The translations under genes and the position numbers were made by a program. A DNA stretch of 64,000 nucleotides, taken from Marivita sp. S6314. GTDB taxonomy: Bacteria > Pseudomonadota > Alphaproteobacteria > Rhodobacterales > Rhodobacteraceae. Location of the stretch: the NCBI RefSeq assembly GCF_023015985.1, contig NZ_JALKAO010000003.1, positions 310,001 through 374,000 of the forward strand, given 5' to 3'. The notes under the pieces were generated by a model. The model saw only the letters and a list, made by a program, of their open reading frames with translations, did not search any database and was not told the DNA's origin. Within the stretch, counting starts at the first letter, position 1. Each line of letters opens with the position of its first letter. Shown here piece by piece: positions 56,513 to 64,000 of this stretch.

Positions 56513-57181
56513 TCAGACAGCCGTGTCGAAACCGGACTTCACGTGCTCAAGAAACCGGGTCTGCGTCATCCCGTCGGGCAACCCGGTATGGGCCGCGAGA
56601 TTGATCTGTCGATCCTGTTCCAAAGCGCTCAGGAACCGGTTCAAGGCATCTATCGCGGCCTGCGATGGTGGAGCGATCAGCATCAATGCGTGGGCCAGCA
56701 CTGCATACCGCGTCTTGTCGGCCTGGCAGGGACGGAACCGCATCGCGGTGCCCGCAAATTTCAGACCGTTCCATTGGACATTATGCGCACCATCGCAAAA
56801 GGCCCCCGGTTGCCACCCACGGGTTGCGCCATTGCCCAAGGCCGTCTCAATCGGGGTGCACAGACGATCATATTCGCGGTCCAGATCGAACTTCTCTTTG
56901 GACGGACGCGCATAGACATGGGTGACGTTCACGATACCAGTGCCCTGTGGCGTGACATCGCCCCCGGTGCTGCGCAGCGCAACAGGCCATCCCTGATCCA
57001 GCAGATCTGCGGTCACCGTGTCATAACCCGGCAACCGCGACAGCTTGCGCGGTGCGATCAGGCATTGCGGCGATTGCCAGAACCAGATGTGACGCTTGGA
57101 CGGGTTTTCCGATACGTCGGCCAACAGCGCCGCCTCGCGTGTCATCGCAGCGTCGGCATCCAGCGTTTCAACGGTCACCAT
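56513..57181 (-). CDS. Lipoate-protein ligase family protein
   Basis: A 222-residue LplA/LipB-fold protein. The active-site region RSTGGDVTPQGTGIVNVTHV carries the lipoyl-binding RxxGGG-like motif, although the third Gly is replaced, and the GLKFAGTAMRF-type Lys is near 155. Shorter than LplA, with no C-terminal domain. It may transfer lipoyl or octanoyl groups. Two bases from tdk. Confidence 0.8.
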   Translation of the reverse strand: MVTVETLDADAAMTREAALLADVSENPSKRHIWFWQSPQCLIAPRKLSRLPGYDTVTADLLDQGWPVALRSTGGDVTPQGTGIVNVTHVYARPSKEKFDLDREYDRLCTPIETALGNGATRGWQPGAFCDGAHNVQWNGLKFAGTAMRFRPCQADKTRYAVLAHALMLIAPPSQAAIDALNRFLSALEQDRQINLAAHTGLPDGMTQTRFLEHVKSGFDTAV

Positions 57182-57183
57182 GT

Positions 57184-57762
57184 CTAGGCTCCGACCGCTG
57201 CGCGCCAGTGTTTCCGACACAGGCTGACATAGGTTTCATTGCCGCCGATCTGAACCTGTGCCCCTTCGGTGAGCACGTTGCCATTTTCGTCCTGACGCAC
57301 GACCATCGTGGCCTTGCGGCCGCAATGGCAAATCGTCCTGGCTTCACGCAGCGAATCCGCCAGCGCCAACAGCGTTGCCGATCCGGGAAAAAGCTCCCCC
57401 CGAAAATCGACCCGCAACCCGTAGGCCATGACAGGGACCCCAAGATCATCCGCGACTCGTGCCAGTTGCCAGACCTGATCCGGGGTCAGAAATTGCGCCT
57501 CATCAATAAACACGCAGGCCAGATCGCCCTTGGCCAATAAGCCTTCGATCCGCGCATAAAGATCGTCATCGGGGCTGAACGTGTCCGCCTCGCGGGCAAA
57601 TCCGATCCGCGACCCGATCTTTCCCTTGCCCGCCCGATCATCAAAAGCGGCGGTCAGGCGGTACACGGACATGCCGCGCTCTTCGTAGTTATGCGCAGCT
57701 TGCAACAGCAGGGTCGATTTCCCCGCGTTCATGGTGGAGTAGTTAAAGTAAAGCTTGGCCAT
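57184..57762 (-). CDS. tdk: Thymidine kinase
   Basis: A 192-residue type II thymidine kinase. P-loop NYSTMNAGKSTLLLQ, Walker B/lid ACVFIDEAQFL and a zinc ribbon ending CHCGRKA...SLCRKHW. It salvages thymidine. ATG 57762 is the family start. Confidence 0.95.
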   Translation of the reverse strand: MAKLYFNYSTMNAGKSTLLLQAAHNYEERGMSVYRLTAAFDDRAGKGKIGSRIGFAREADTFSPDDDLYARIEGLLAKGDLACVFIDEAQFLTPDQVWQLARVADDLGVPVMAYGLRVDFRGELFPGSATLLALADSLREARTICHCGRKATMVVRQDENGNVLTEGAQVQIGGNETYVSLCRKHWRAAVGA

Positions 57763-58085
57763 GGCCGTTCCTGTGCCGCAAGCCGCCGCGCATCGCAAGA
57801 CTTTGGGCAAGGGAAAGTGGATGCACATCCCGATGAGGGTGGATCAGAACCGGGGTCTCTTTACGAGGTCGCTCCGTGAGTGGGTCGACCAAGACCAACC
57901 GCTTATACGTTACCCCGGTTCCAACACGCGCGATGCGCATCCCAGTGCCCGGATCGTTGCTCGGACGCTTGGCTGACCCGCTATTTTCGGGTCTGGTGTG
58001 TGTGTGCCATTGCGCTAAGGTTCAAGACAGGGGAAAGAGGCGGCGACGTTCCCATCCGGCTGTGGGGCATTTAGGGGGTGACAGG
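57763..58085. other. Intergenic region between tdk and the regulator gene
   Basis: No tRNA or clear gene seen. It holds a small hairpin GACCCG-CTATTTT-CGGGTC (57975-57993) and the divergent promoters. An in-frame extension upstream of the regulator start is open but not family-like. Confidence 0.55.
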
Positions 58086-58544
58086 ATGCAATCATTTGGT
58101 CCGTATTTGAAGAAGCATACGGAATTGCTGGTAAAAGACGTCGGCATCGAGAAGGCCTGCAAGCTGACCGGCAAGTCGAAGGCGACCTTGGGTCGGTACT
58201 ATGCCGATCACGATGAACACGCCGATCGCTTCATGCCGGTGGACGCCGTTGCGGCCTTGGAGCAGGAATCAAGTTACCCGCATGTGACATCCGCATTGGC
58301 CGAGCTTGGCGGGATCACCCTGTCATTTGACGAACGTCGATCCAACGAGGACAAGAAAGGTGGCGTCAATTCTGACGTTGTTGCGCTCAGCCAGCGATTT
58401 GCCATGCTGATGGCCGAATACCACCAATCCATCGAAGACGGCATTATCACCGCCAATGAGGCCCGCCGTCTGCTCCGCGAAACGCTCGCGTTGCAGCAAG
58501 TGCTTGTGGATATGAAGCTGCACCTGGAAGATGAATCAGTTTGA
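58086..58544 (+). CDS. Helix-turn-helix protein, phage CII-like
   Basis: A 152-residue regulator. The N-terminal VGIEKACKLTGKSKATLGRYYAD looks like a helix-turn-helix of the phage CII/CP76 type, followed by a helical C-terminal region (SRQRFAMLMAEYHQSIEDG-like). GGGGGTGACAGG precedes the ATG. It overlaps the YigZ gene by 14 bases. No phage context around it. Confidence 0.65.
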   Translation: MQSFGPYLKKHTELLVKDVGIEKACKLTGKSKATLGRYYADHDEHADRFMPVDAVAALEQESSYPHVTSALAELGGITLSFDERRSNEDKKGGVNSDVVALSQRFAMLMAEYHQSIEDGIITANEARRLLRETLALQQVLVDMKLHLEDESV

Positions 58545-58890
58545 GAGCGTCATTTCGGACCGCGGCTCGAAATACGCGGTGAGCGGCGGACCGGTCCGTG
58601 ATCGCGACGCGGTGAACGCATTTCTCAAAACGCTCAAACGCACCAAGAAATATGCCAAGGCCACGCACAACACCTGGGCGGTGGTCTTCTCGGATGGTGG
58701 GCCGCTCAAGAATGACGATGGCGAAGGCGGCGCAGGCCAGATCATTCTGCAGATGCTGGAACGCGAAGGGCTCCGGGATCACATGATCGTCGTAACGCGC
58801 TGGTATGGCGGCAAACATCTTGGCGGGGACCGGTTTCGCCACGTACAGGACTGCGTCCGCCACTATCTCGACAACACGCAGGTCGCCTGA
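58531..58890 (+). CDS. YigZ/IMPACT family protein
   Basis: A 119-residue UPF0029-type protein: KKYAKATHNTWAVVFSDGG, DDGEGGAGQIILQMLE and IVVTRWYGGKHLGGDRF. The C-terminal YigZ domain is absent, so only the first domain is present. Role unclear; possibly linked to translation or proline metabolism. Confidence 0.87.
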   Translation: MNQFESVISDRGSKYAVSGGPVRDRDAVNAFLKTLKRTKKYAKATHNTWAVVFSDGGPLKNDDGEGGAGQIILQMLEREGLRDHMIVVTRWYGGKHLGGDRFRHVQDCVRHYLDNTQVA

Positions 58891-59237
58891 TGGAGTTTTT
58901 TATCCGCCTCAAGTACCGCATCATCTGGTCCTGGGCCGGGTGCGTGGACGCGTGGAAGACCGAATACAGTTTCCGGTCCTGGGTGTGGGCCAACCTCGTC
59001 TCTGCGGCGCTGGCATTCTGGTTGCCGCTGGAGCCTGCGGAACGCGCGGTGATCCTGGCTTTGGGTGTGCTGGTCTTGGCGGCAGAGTTGTTCAATACAG
59101 CGATTGAAGCCGCAATCGATCACATCTCGACCGACATCCACCCCCTTGCCAAGCGCGCCAAAGACGCCGGCAGCGCGGGCGTTGCCGCTTCTGCCATCGC
59201 GGCTGGCGTGGCCTGGGTCGTCATCCTGATTGGATAG
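58890..59237 (+). CDS. dgkA: Diacylglycerol kinase
   Basis: A 115-residue three-helix membrane kinase: WKTEYSFRSWVWANLVSAALAFWL, VLAAELFNTAIEAAIDH and the KRAKDAGSAGVAASAIAAG signature. It rephosphorylates diacylglycerol. Overlaps the YigZ stop by one base and the convergent DCC gene by 17. Confidence 0.95.
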   Translation: MEFFIRLKYRIIWSWAGCVDAWKTEYSFRSWVWANLVSAALAFWLPLEPAERAVILALGVLVLAAELFNTAIEAAIDHISTDIHPLAKRAKDAGSAGVAASAIAAGVAWVVILIG

Positions 59238-59610
59238 CGCGCCTGGCCTTACGGCGCAGGTGCCAGCGGTAGATCAGTGGGGCAAGGGCATAATCGTAAA
59301 CCAGTGACGCGATCTGTTTGATCCCCGGCAGCCCAACGATCCTGCCCAACCACCGATAGCGCGGCATCTCGAGCCACAGCACCAGAAAGGCAGGGATCCC
59401 GCTGGTCAGTTCCCCGTTCTGCAACACGTAAAGCCGCCGCGCTGCCGTATCCTCATCAATCCCCCACGCCGCACGCTCTGCCCCGTTCAGATCATCGAAC
59501 TGGATCGGCAGCCCTTCACGCCGCGCGTAGGCCGCGTAATGGTTGATCTCGAACGAACAGACCGGGCAGTCGTTGTTGAACAGCACTTTGGTTTGGGATG
59601 TCTCTGTCAT
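59221..59610 (-). CDS. DCC-family thiol-disulfide protein
   Basis: A 129-residue DUF393 protein with the FNNDCPVCSFEI motif (DxxCxxC). It is membrane-associated in related proteins and may act on disulfides. Function unproven. Convergent with dgkA. Confidence 0.85.
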   Translation of the reverse strand: MTETSQTKVLFNNDCPVCSFEINHYAAYARREGLPIQFDDLNGAERAAWGIDEDTAARRLYVLQNGELTSGIPAFLVLWLEMPRYRWLGRIVGLPGIKQIASLVYDYALAPLIYRWHLRRKARRAIQSG

Positions 59611-59669
59611 GGCCAACAGGTATGTCAAACACTCCGCCGGACAAGGCACAGCCTGACGCAGTCCCGGCT

Positions 59670-59718
59670 TTCCTTTTGCTGAAAACACCTCGGGGGGTTT
59701 GGGGGGCAGGCCCCCCAA
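59670..59718 (-). repeat. Intergenic repeat copy 3 (inverted)
   Basis: On the minus strand it reads hairpin GGGGGGCCTGCCCCCC, then AAACCCCCCGAGGTGTTTTC and AGCAAAAGG. Same plan as 22680-22727 and the split copy at 43095. A second hairpin (about 59721-59743) is also similar to one at 43038-43056. Confidence 0.65.
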
Positions 59719-59749
59719 TCTGTCGGATTGGCGCAGCCGATCCGAGACC

Positions 59750-61111
59750 TTAGATGCGCCCCCAAAGGTCATACTCCCCGGCCTCATCGACCTCGACCGA
59801 CACGATCTCGCCCACGGACAGGCCCTCTGTGCCCTCATCAATGAAGAGGTTGCCATCAATCTCGGGCGCGTCCGATTTGGTGCGGCAAGTGGCGATGCCG
59901 TCCGCGTCGATGTCGTCGATGATCACATCCATCCGGGTGCCGACCTTGGCCGCCAGCTTGGCTTCTGAAATCGCCTGAGCCTTCTGCATGAACCGATCCC
60001 AGCGGTCCTGCTTGACCTCGTCCGGCACGTGATCCGGCAACGCATTCGACCGCGCGCCGTCAACGTTTTCGTACTGGAAACAGCCCACCCGATCCAGTTG
60101 CGCCTCGTCCAGCCAGTCAAGCAGCGTCTGGAACTCGTCCTCCGTCTCGCCGGGGTAGCCGACGATAAAGGTCGACCGCAGCGTGATGTCCGGGCAGACA
60201 TCGCGCCAGGCGGCAATCTCGTCCAACGTCCGCGCCGCCGCCGCCGGCCGCGCCATACGTTTCAAGGTATCGGGATGCGCGTGCTGGAACGGGATGTCGA
60301 GATAGGGCAGCACCAGACCGTCCGCCATCAGCGGCACCAAGTCGCGCACATGCGGGTAGGGGTAGACGTAATGCATCCGCACCCACGCGCCCAAGGATCC
60401 CAGATCCCGCGCCAGCGACAGGATCGGGAATTTCTCGTCCCGGTCTTTCCAGTCCGTCCCATAGGCCGACGTGTCCTGCGAAATCACCAGGAGTTCGCGC
60501 ACGCCGTTCTCGACCAGCTTCTCTGCCTCCCGCAGCACTGCCTTTGCAGGCCGGGACGTCAGCAATCCGCGCATGTCGGGGATGATGCAGAACTTGCACT
60601 TGTGATTGCAGCCTTCCGAGATTTTCAGATAGCTGTAATGCCTCGGCGTCAGGCTCACACCTGTTGCGGGCAAAAGGTCAATGAATGGATCGGGCGCGGG
60701 CGGCACAGCGGCATGCACCGCGTCCAGCACCTGTTCGTATTGATGCGGGCCGGTGACGGCCAACACGCGTGGATGCGCCCCGGTGATGTACTCGGGTTCC
60801 GCCCCAAGACAGCCCGTCACGATCACGCGGCCGTTTTCGGTCAGCGCCTCCCCAATCGCATCAAGGCTTTCGGCCTTGGCAGAATCCAGAAACCCGCAGG
60901 TGTTCACAATCACCGCATCCGCGCCGGAATAATCCGGGCTGATCCCGTACCCTTCGGCCCGAAGCCGCGTCAGGATGCGCTCACTGTCCACCAGCGCCTT
61001 GGGGCAGCCAAGAGACACCATCCCAATGGTGGGCTGACCGGCACGTGGCGTGTCGGAAATGCGCGCGGTGGGCGCGAGATCGGGGCGAAGCGAAGGAGGG
61101 TTCTGCGACAT
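59750..61111 (-). CDS. rimO: Ribosomal protein S12 methylthiotransferase
   Basis: A 453-residue radical-SAM enzyme that methylthiolates Asp88 of S12. N-terminal UPF0004 domain ([21 protein letters not shown]), radical SAM CxxxCxxC in [13 protein letters not shown], and a C-terminal TRAM domain ending GEYDLWGRI. The slightly long N-terminus is normal for the group. Confidence 0.96.
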   Translation of the reverse strand: MSQNPPSLRPDLAPTARISDTPRAGQPTIGMVSLGCPKALVDSERILTRLRAEGYGISPDYSGADAVIVNTCGFLDSAKAESLDAIGEALTENGRVIVTGCLGAEPEYITGAHPRVLAVTGPHQYEQVLDAVHAAVPPAPDPFIDLLPATGVSLTPRHYSYLKISEGCNHKCKFCIIPDMRGLLTSRPAKAVLREAEKLVENGVRELLVISQDTSAYGTDWKDRDEKFPILSLARDLGSLGAWVRMHYVYPYPHVRDLVPLMADGLVLPYLDIPFQHAHPDTLKRMARPAAAARTLDEIAAWRDVCPDITLRSTFIVGYPGETEDEFQTLLDWLDEAQLDRVGCFQYENVDGARSNALPDHVPDEVKQDRWDRFMQKAQAISEAKLAAKVGTRMDVIIDDIDADGIATCRTKSDAPEIDGNLFIDEGTEGLSVGEIVSVEVDEAGEYDLWGRI

Positions 61112-61298
61112 GAGCGGCACATAGCGTTTTGCGAGCATTTGCGAAAGGGGGAACGGCCAGGGGCGGCATGCGCGGGATGCCGCGAGTGACCGCGACGCCC
61201 ATTGTCGGTTTCAAATCCCTCCCCTAAATCTAGCGCATTGGCCCGCTGACGGATGGTCTGCGGCCTGCTGTTCTTCGGTACATCAACGGGGTTGAAAT

Positions 61299-63269
61299 AT
61301 GCGTTTTCTGAAGTGGATATTCGGCAGTCTGGTTGTTCTGGGTGTTCTGGCCGCCGGTGCCCTTGCTGTATGGTCGCGCGACACTGCGCCGACACATCCG
61401 GTCCTTGCACAGGCGGACCTGCCGCCGATTATTCCGGTCCGCGATTTCTGGGCGGATCAGCGCGGTGAATGGGACTTCAAACCAAGCGTCGATGGCACCT
61501 GGCTTGCATGGCGCGCCGTGGATTTGGCGACGGATGTGGTGCGCGTCGGGTCTGCGTCTGACAAGACCATTGTGACAACGCTCAAGGACGTCGATTACTA
61601 CTACTGGGATGATATCAAACCCGAATTGCTGGCGATTATCGAAGGCCGGTTGTGGCGCATCGATCCCACCGCGCCCGAGCGGGACAACTGGCGGGACGTC
61701 ACCCCGCGTGGGTTCAGCAACTGGTTCATCTCGAACCGGGTCGCGGATGGTGCTGATCCATGGCTTGTGGCCTCGCGCGACCGCAACCCGGCTTTTGCCG
61801 ATCTCTACACCACCAATCAGGATGGCGGGGACAAGCGGCTTCTGGTGGAAAACGAAGGACAAACGGTTGGCTGGATGATGTCCGCTGATCTTGAACCCGT
61901 GATGCGCATTGATCGGGCAGAGGACGGGGTTCTGTCTTATCTTGTGCGCGACGACACCGATTGGCGGGTTTTGACCACGCTGTCGGTGAACACGGTGTTC
62001 CAGATCCACGAAATCTCACCCGAGGCAGATTTTGCGTTGGTGGTGTCCGCACGCAACCGGGACAAGGCCGCGCTGGTGCGTGTTGATCTTCAGACCGGGG
62101 CGGAAACGGTTGTCTTTGCCGAAGACGACGAAGACATCTACGATCTGGTCAACCTTGACCCGCATGACGGCGTGATTGACGCGGTGCTGACCCATGTCGG
62201 GACATCTGATGTACACGCGCTGACAGACCGGGGGGCCGCGTTGCGGGATCTGATCCATGCCAAGGCAGACCGTGTCGAGGTCAATGACCTGAGCTGGGCC
62301 GGAACCGGCCGCTTTGTCACGGCAACCCTGTCGCCGGATGCGCTCAACTACACCTACCACTTGTTCGATCTTGAAACCGGACAAGAGCAGCTTCTGGGCA
62401 CGTTCTCGTTTCGGGAACGGTATCTTGACCGTCTTGCTCCAACCGAAGAGGTCATGATCGAAGCGCGGGACGGGACGGAACTGCATGCGCTGCTGGTGCG
62501 GCCAAAGGGGGTCGACGGGCCTTTACCGCTTGTCATAGAAGTGCATGGCGGTCCTGCGTTGCATCTGAACTGGGAATACCATCACTTCCGTAAGTTTCTG
62601 GCCAATCGCGGATATGCGGTTCTGGCTGTGAATTATCGCGGATCGACCGGGTTTGGTCTCGCGTTTCAGTCCAAAGGGTTCGGCCAGTTTGGCCGCGCGA
62701 TGCAGGATGATCTGGTTGATGCCGCGAATTGGGCGGTGTCCCAGGGCATCGCCGATCCCGCAGCCATCGCGGTCCAGGGCGGCAGCTATGGAGGATATGC
62801 GGCTGCAATGGCGATGGTGCGGGACGCAGACGTGTTTGCGGCAGGCATTGCGGAACACGCGGTGCTGGATGTGCTTTATCAGATGCGGAACAACCCGTTC
62901 GCCTGGGGGCTGACGCCCGAATACACGACGCGCTATTTCGGCGATCCGGACACGCCAGAGGATGCCGAGATCATGACAACCCACTCCCCTGTCACGCGGG
63001 TCAGTTCGCTGGAAGACCCGATGATGGTGGTGGCGGGGAAACGGGACAACGTGGTTGGGTTCGAACAATCCGAGGCGTTTCTGTCCGCAGCGCGCGCGGC
63101 GGGCAAAGACGTGGAGGACCTGATCTTTGAAGACGAAGGTCACGGCATTCACCGCTGGCAGAACAGCATCCGACACGCGCGCCGGGTCGAGGATTTCCTT
63201 GCACAGCATCTGGGCGGACGATCCGGTGGTCGCGATTGGATCGAAATCGCGGCAGATTTGTTGGACTGA
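61299..63269 (+). CDS. S9 family prolyl oligopeptidase-like peptidase
   Basis: A 656-residue exported enzyme. A membrane anchor (about 5-25) is followed by a beta-propeller (60-400) and a C-terminal hydrolase domain. Catalytic Ser in VQGGSYGGYAAA, Asp in GKRDNVVGFEQ and His in DEGHGIHRW. It cleaves short peptides, probably in the periplasm. Convergent with gcrA. Confidence 0.9.
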   Translation: MRFLKWIFGSLVVLGVLAAGALAVWSRDTAPTHPVLAQADLPPIIPVRDFWADQRGEWDFKPSVDGTWLAWRAVDLATDVVRVGSASDKTIVTTLKDVDYYYWDDIKPELLAIIEGRLWRIDPTAPERDNWRDVTPRGFSNWFISNRVADGADPWLVASRDRNPAFADLYTTNQDGGDKRLLVENEGQTVGWMMSADLEPVMRIDRAEDGVLSYLVRDDTDWRVLTTLSVNTVFQIHEISPEADFALVVSARNRDKAALVRVDLQTGAETVVFAEDDEDIYDLVNLDPHDGVIDAVLTHVGTSDVHALTDRGAALRDLIHAKADRVEVNDLSWAGTGRFVTATLSPDALNYTYHLFDLETGQEQLLGTFSFRERYLDRLAPTEEVMIEARDGTELHALLVRPKGVDGPLPLVIEVHGGPALHLNWEYHHFRKFLANRGYAVLAVNYRGSTGFGLAFQSKGFGQFGRAMQDDLVDAANWAVSQGIADPAAIAVQGGSYGGYAAAMAMVRDADVFAAGIAEHAVLDVLYQMRNNPFAWGLTPEYTTRYFGDPDTPEDAEIMTTHSPVTRVSSLEDPMMVVAGKRDNVVGFEQSEAFLSAARAAGKDVEDLIFEDEGHGIHRWQNSIRHARRVEDFLAQHLGGRSGGRDWIEIAADLLD

Positions 63270-63278
63270 AACAAGAAA

Positions 63279-63303
63279 AGCCGCGTCATCCTGTGACGCG
63301 GCT
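63279..63303 (-). terminator. gcrA terminator
   Basis: 10-bp stem AGCCGCGTCA/TGACGCGGCT; on the minus strand it is followed by TTTTCTTG. Confidence 0.75.
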
Positions 63304-63341
63304 GGCTCGTCTCACCTGTCTATGTTCAGGCCCGGGCGGGA

Positions 63342-63914
63342 TTACCGCCGCCGGTCGCGGCGCGAGGACATGGGCTGGAACGCGACGCCCACATGCGCTT
63401 CGCAATAGGGTTTGCCTTGCTGCACGGGCAGGCCGCAGAACCAGAAGTTCTCGGTTGCTGGATCGCCCACAGGCCACTTGCAGGTGCGTTCTGTCAGTTC
63501 CATCAGCGACAGTTTCTTCGCCTTCTTCTCAACCGCGTTCACCTTGGCGAGCGCCTCGGGGCTGATTTCGTTGGCCGACGGCTGCGGTGGCAGCGGCTGA
63601 CCGGCGGGAATGATCTGCTTGCGCGGGCTGGGCGGCGGTGTGGCGGATTTGGTTTCCATCACCACTTCCGGCTTGGCGGGTTTCGCGGGCGCTGGTTTGG
63701 GTGCTGGTTTGGGTTTTGCCTCAACCTTGGCTGGTTTCGCCTCTGCCTTCGCGGCCCCGGCCGCACCGGCGCGGTTCGACAGCCCCAGACGATGCACCTT
63801 GCCGATCACCGCATTGCGGGTGACGCCGCCGAGTTCCTTGGCGATCTGGCTTGCAGACTGGCCTTCGCCCCACATCTTCTTGAGAAGCTCAACACGTTCA
63901 TCGGTCCAGGACAT
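63342..63914 (-). CDS. gcrA: GcrA cell-cycle regulator
   Basis: A 190-residue GcrA. N-terminal helix-turn-helix MSWTDERVELLKKMWGEGQSASQIAKELGGVTRNAVIGKVHR, a long Ala/Lys/Pro linker, and a C-terminal GDPATENFWFCGLPVQQGKPYCEAHVGVA-like region that binds RNA polymerase sigma factor. It activates promoters with methylated GANTC sites. ATG 63914 has GGAGG six bases upstream; 63917 is also possible. Confidence 0.93.
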   Translation of the reverse strand: MSWTDERVELLKKMWGEGQSASQIAKELGGVTRNAVIGKVHRLGLSNRAGAAGAAKAEAKPAKVEAKPKPAPKPAPAKPAKPEVVMETKSATPPPSPRKQIIPAGQPLPPQPSANEISPEALAKVNAVEKKAKKLSLMELTERTCKWPVGDPATENFWFCGLPVQQGKPYCEAHVGVAFQPMSSRRDRRR

Positions 63915-64000
63915 CATCGCCCTCCATCAAAAAGAGCGGCCGTTTGCGTTGGCCGCCCATTATCTCTAAGTCGCTCTCTATTCTAATCATGCGCCGCAGA

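Noticed and set aside
57743..57940. 65-codon minus-strand frame overlapping the tdk start
   Set aside because: No ribosome site, partly inside tdk, and no recognisable family; it might be a leader peptide, but there is not enough support.
57975..57993. tRNA gene in the tdk upstream gap
   Set aside because: Only a small hairpin; no cloverleaf or T-loop consensus was found.

Overview
The window looks like chromosomal DNA of an alphaproteobacterium of the Roseobacter group (Rhodobacterales). The grounds are high G+C, a GcrA cell-cycle regulator, an hsp20-DUF1150 pair, a Hint-domain protein, a bifunctional sat/cysC gene, a TIGR04076 protein, the ffh / chorismate mutase / rpsP / rimM neighbourhood, and a recurring intergenic repeat of a type I associate with this group. 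No rRNA, tRNA or CRISPR array was seen. No genus is claimed.

Layout. 0.1-7.6 kb (minus strand): a translation and secretion block (ffh, chorismate mutase, rpsP, rimM), interrupted by a tandem array of five GNAT acetyltransferases and by a MipA-like outer-membrane gene, and ending in a sulfotransferase. 7.8-12.6 kb: a membrane protein, azoR with a divergent LysR gene, an EamA exporter, a TraB/GumN protein and a DUF2161 protein. 12.6-15.4 kb: a secreted von Willebrand A protein carrying seven 89-residue repeats. 15.6-17.8 kb: groES-groEL under a CIRCE operator. 17.8-18.9 kb: an AT-richer AlbA_2/Schlafen-type gene that looks imported. 19.0-25.4 kb: hydrolases, an exporter, an orphan PhnM, purK-purE, a YdcH-like protein and hsp20-DUF1150. 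25.4-35.4 kb: an M23 peptidase, a glycosyltransferase whose presumed ATG is followed at once by TAG, an unusual winged-helix/ATP sulfurylase/APS kinase fusion with palindromic operators, trxB, an Lrp regulator, a Hint protein, a 50-residue gene, pgeF, a MidA-type methyltransferase, lgt and ubiK.

35.4-43.0 kb: a transport and oxidoreductase cassette. A divergent aldo/keto reductase-RidA fusion faces a tightly overlapped operon of a TIGR04076 protein, a second aldo/keto reductase and a complete branched-chain-amino-acid-type ABC importer. The substrate is unknown.

43.15-51.41 kb: a compact Mu-like transposable element of about 8.26 kb. It has TG...CA inverted ends, flanking ACAG repeats, repressor, Ner-like protein, MuA, MuB, GemA, a Mor-like regulator and a mini head module (major head, decoration, protease/scaffold), but no terminase, portal, tail or lysis genes. 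Every reading frame looks intact. It sits inside a copy of the intergenic repeat that also occurs at 22.7 and 59.7 kb.

51.7-64 kb: ordinary core genes (YbjN-like, proC, csaA-like, 2-hydroxyacid dehydrogenase, KAS III-like, PRC-barrel, lipoate ligase, tdk, YigZ, dgkA, DCC thiol protein, rimO, S9 peptidase, gcrA).

The strongest candidates for something not well described are the compact Mu-like element with its reordered head module, and the winged-helix-Sat-CysC fusion with its operators.
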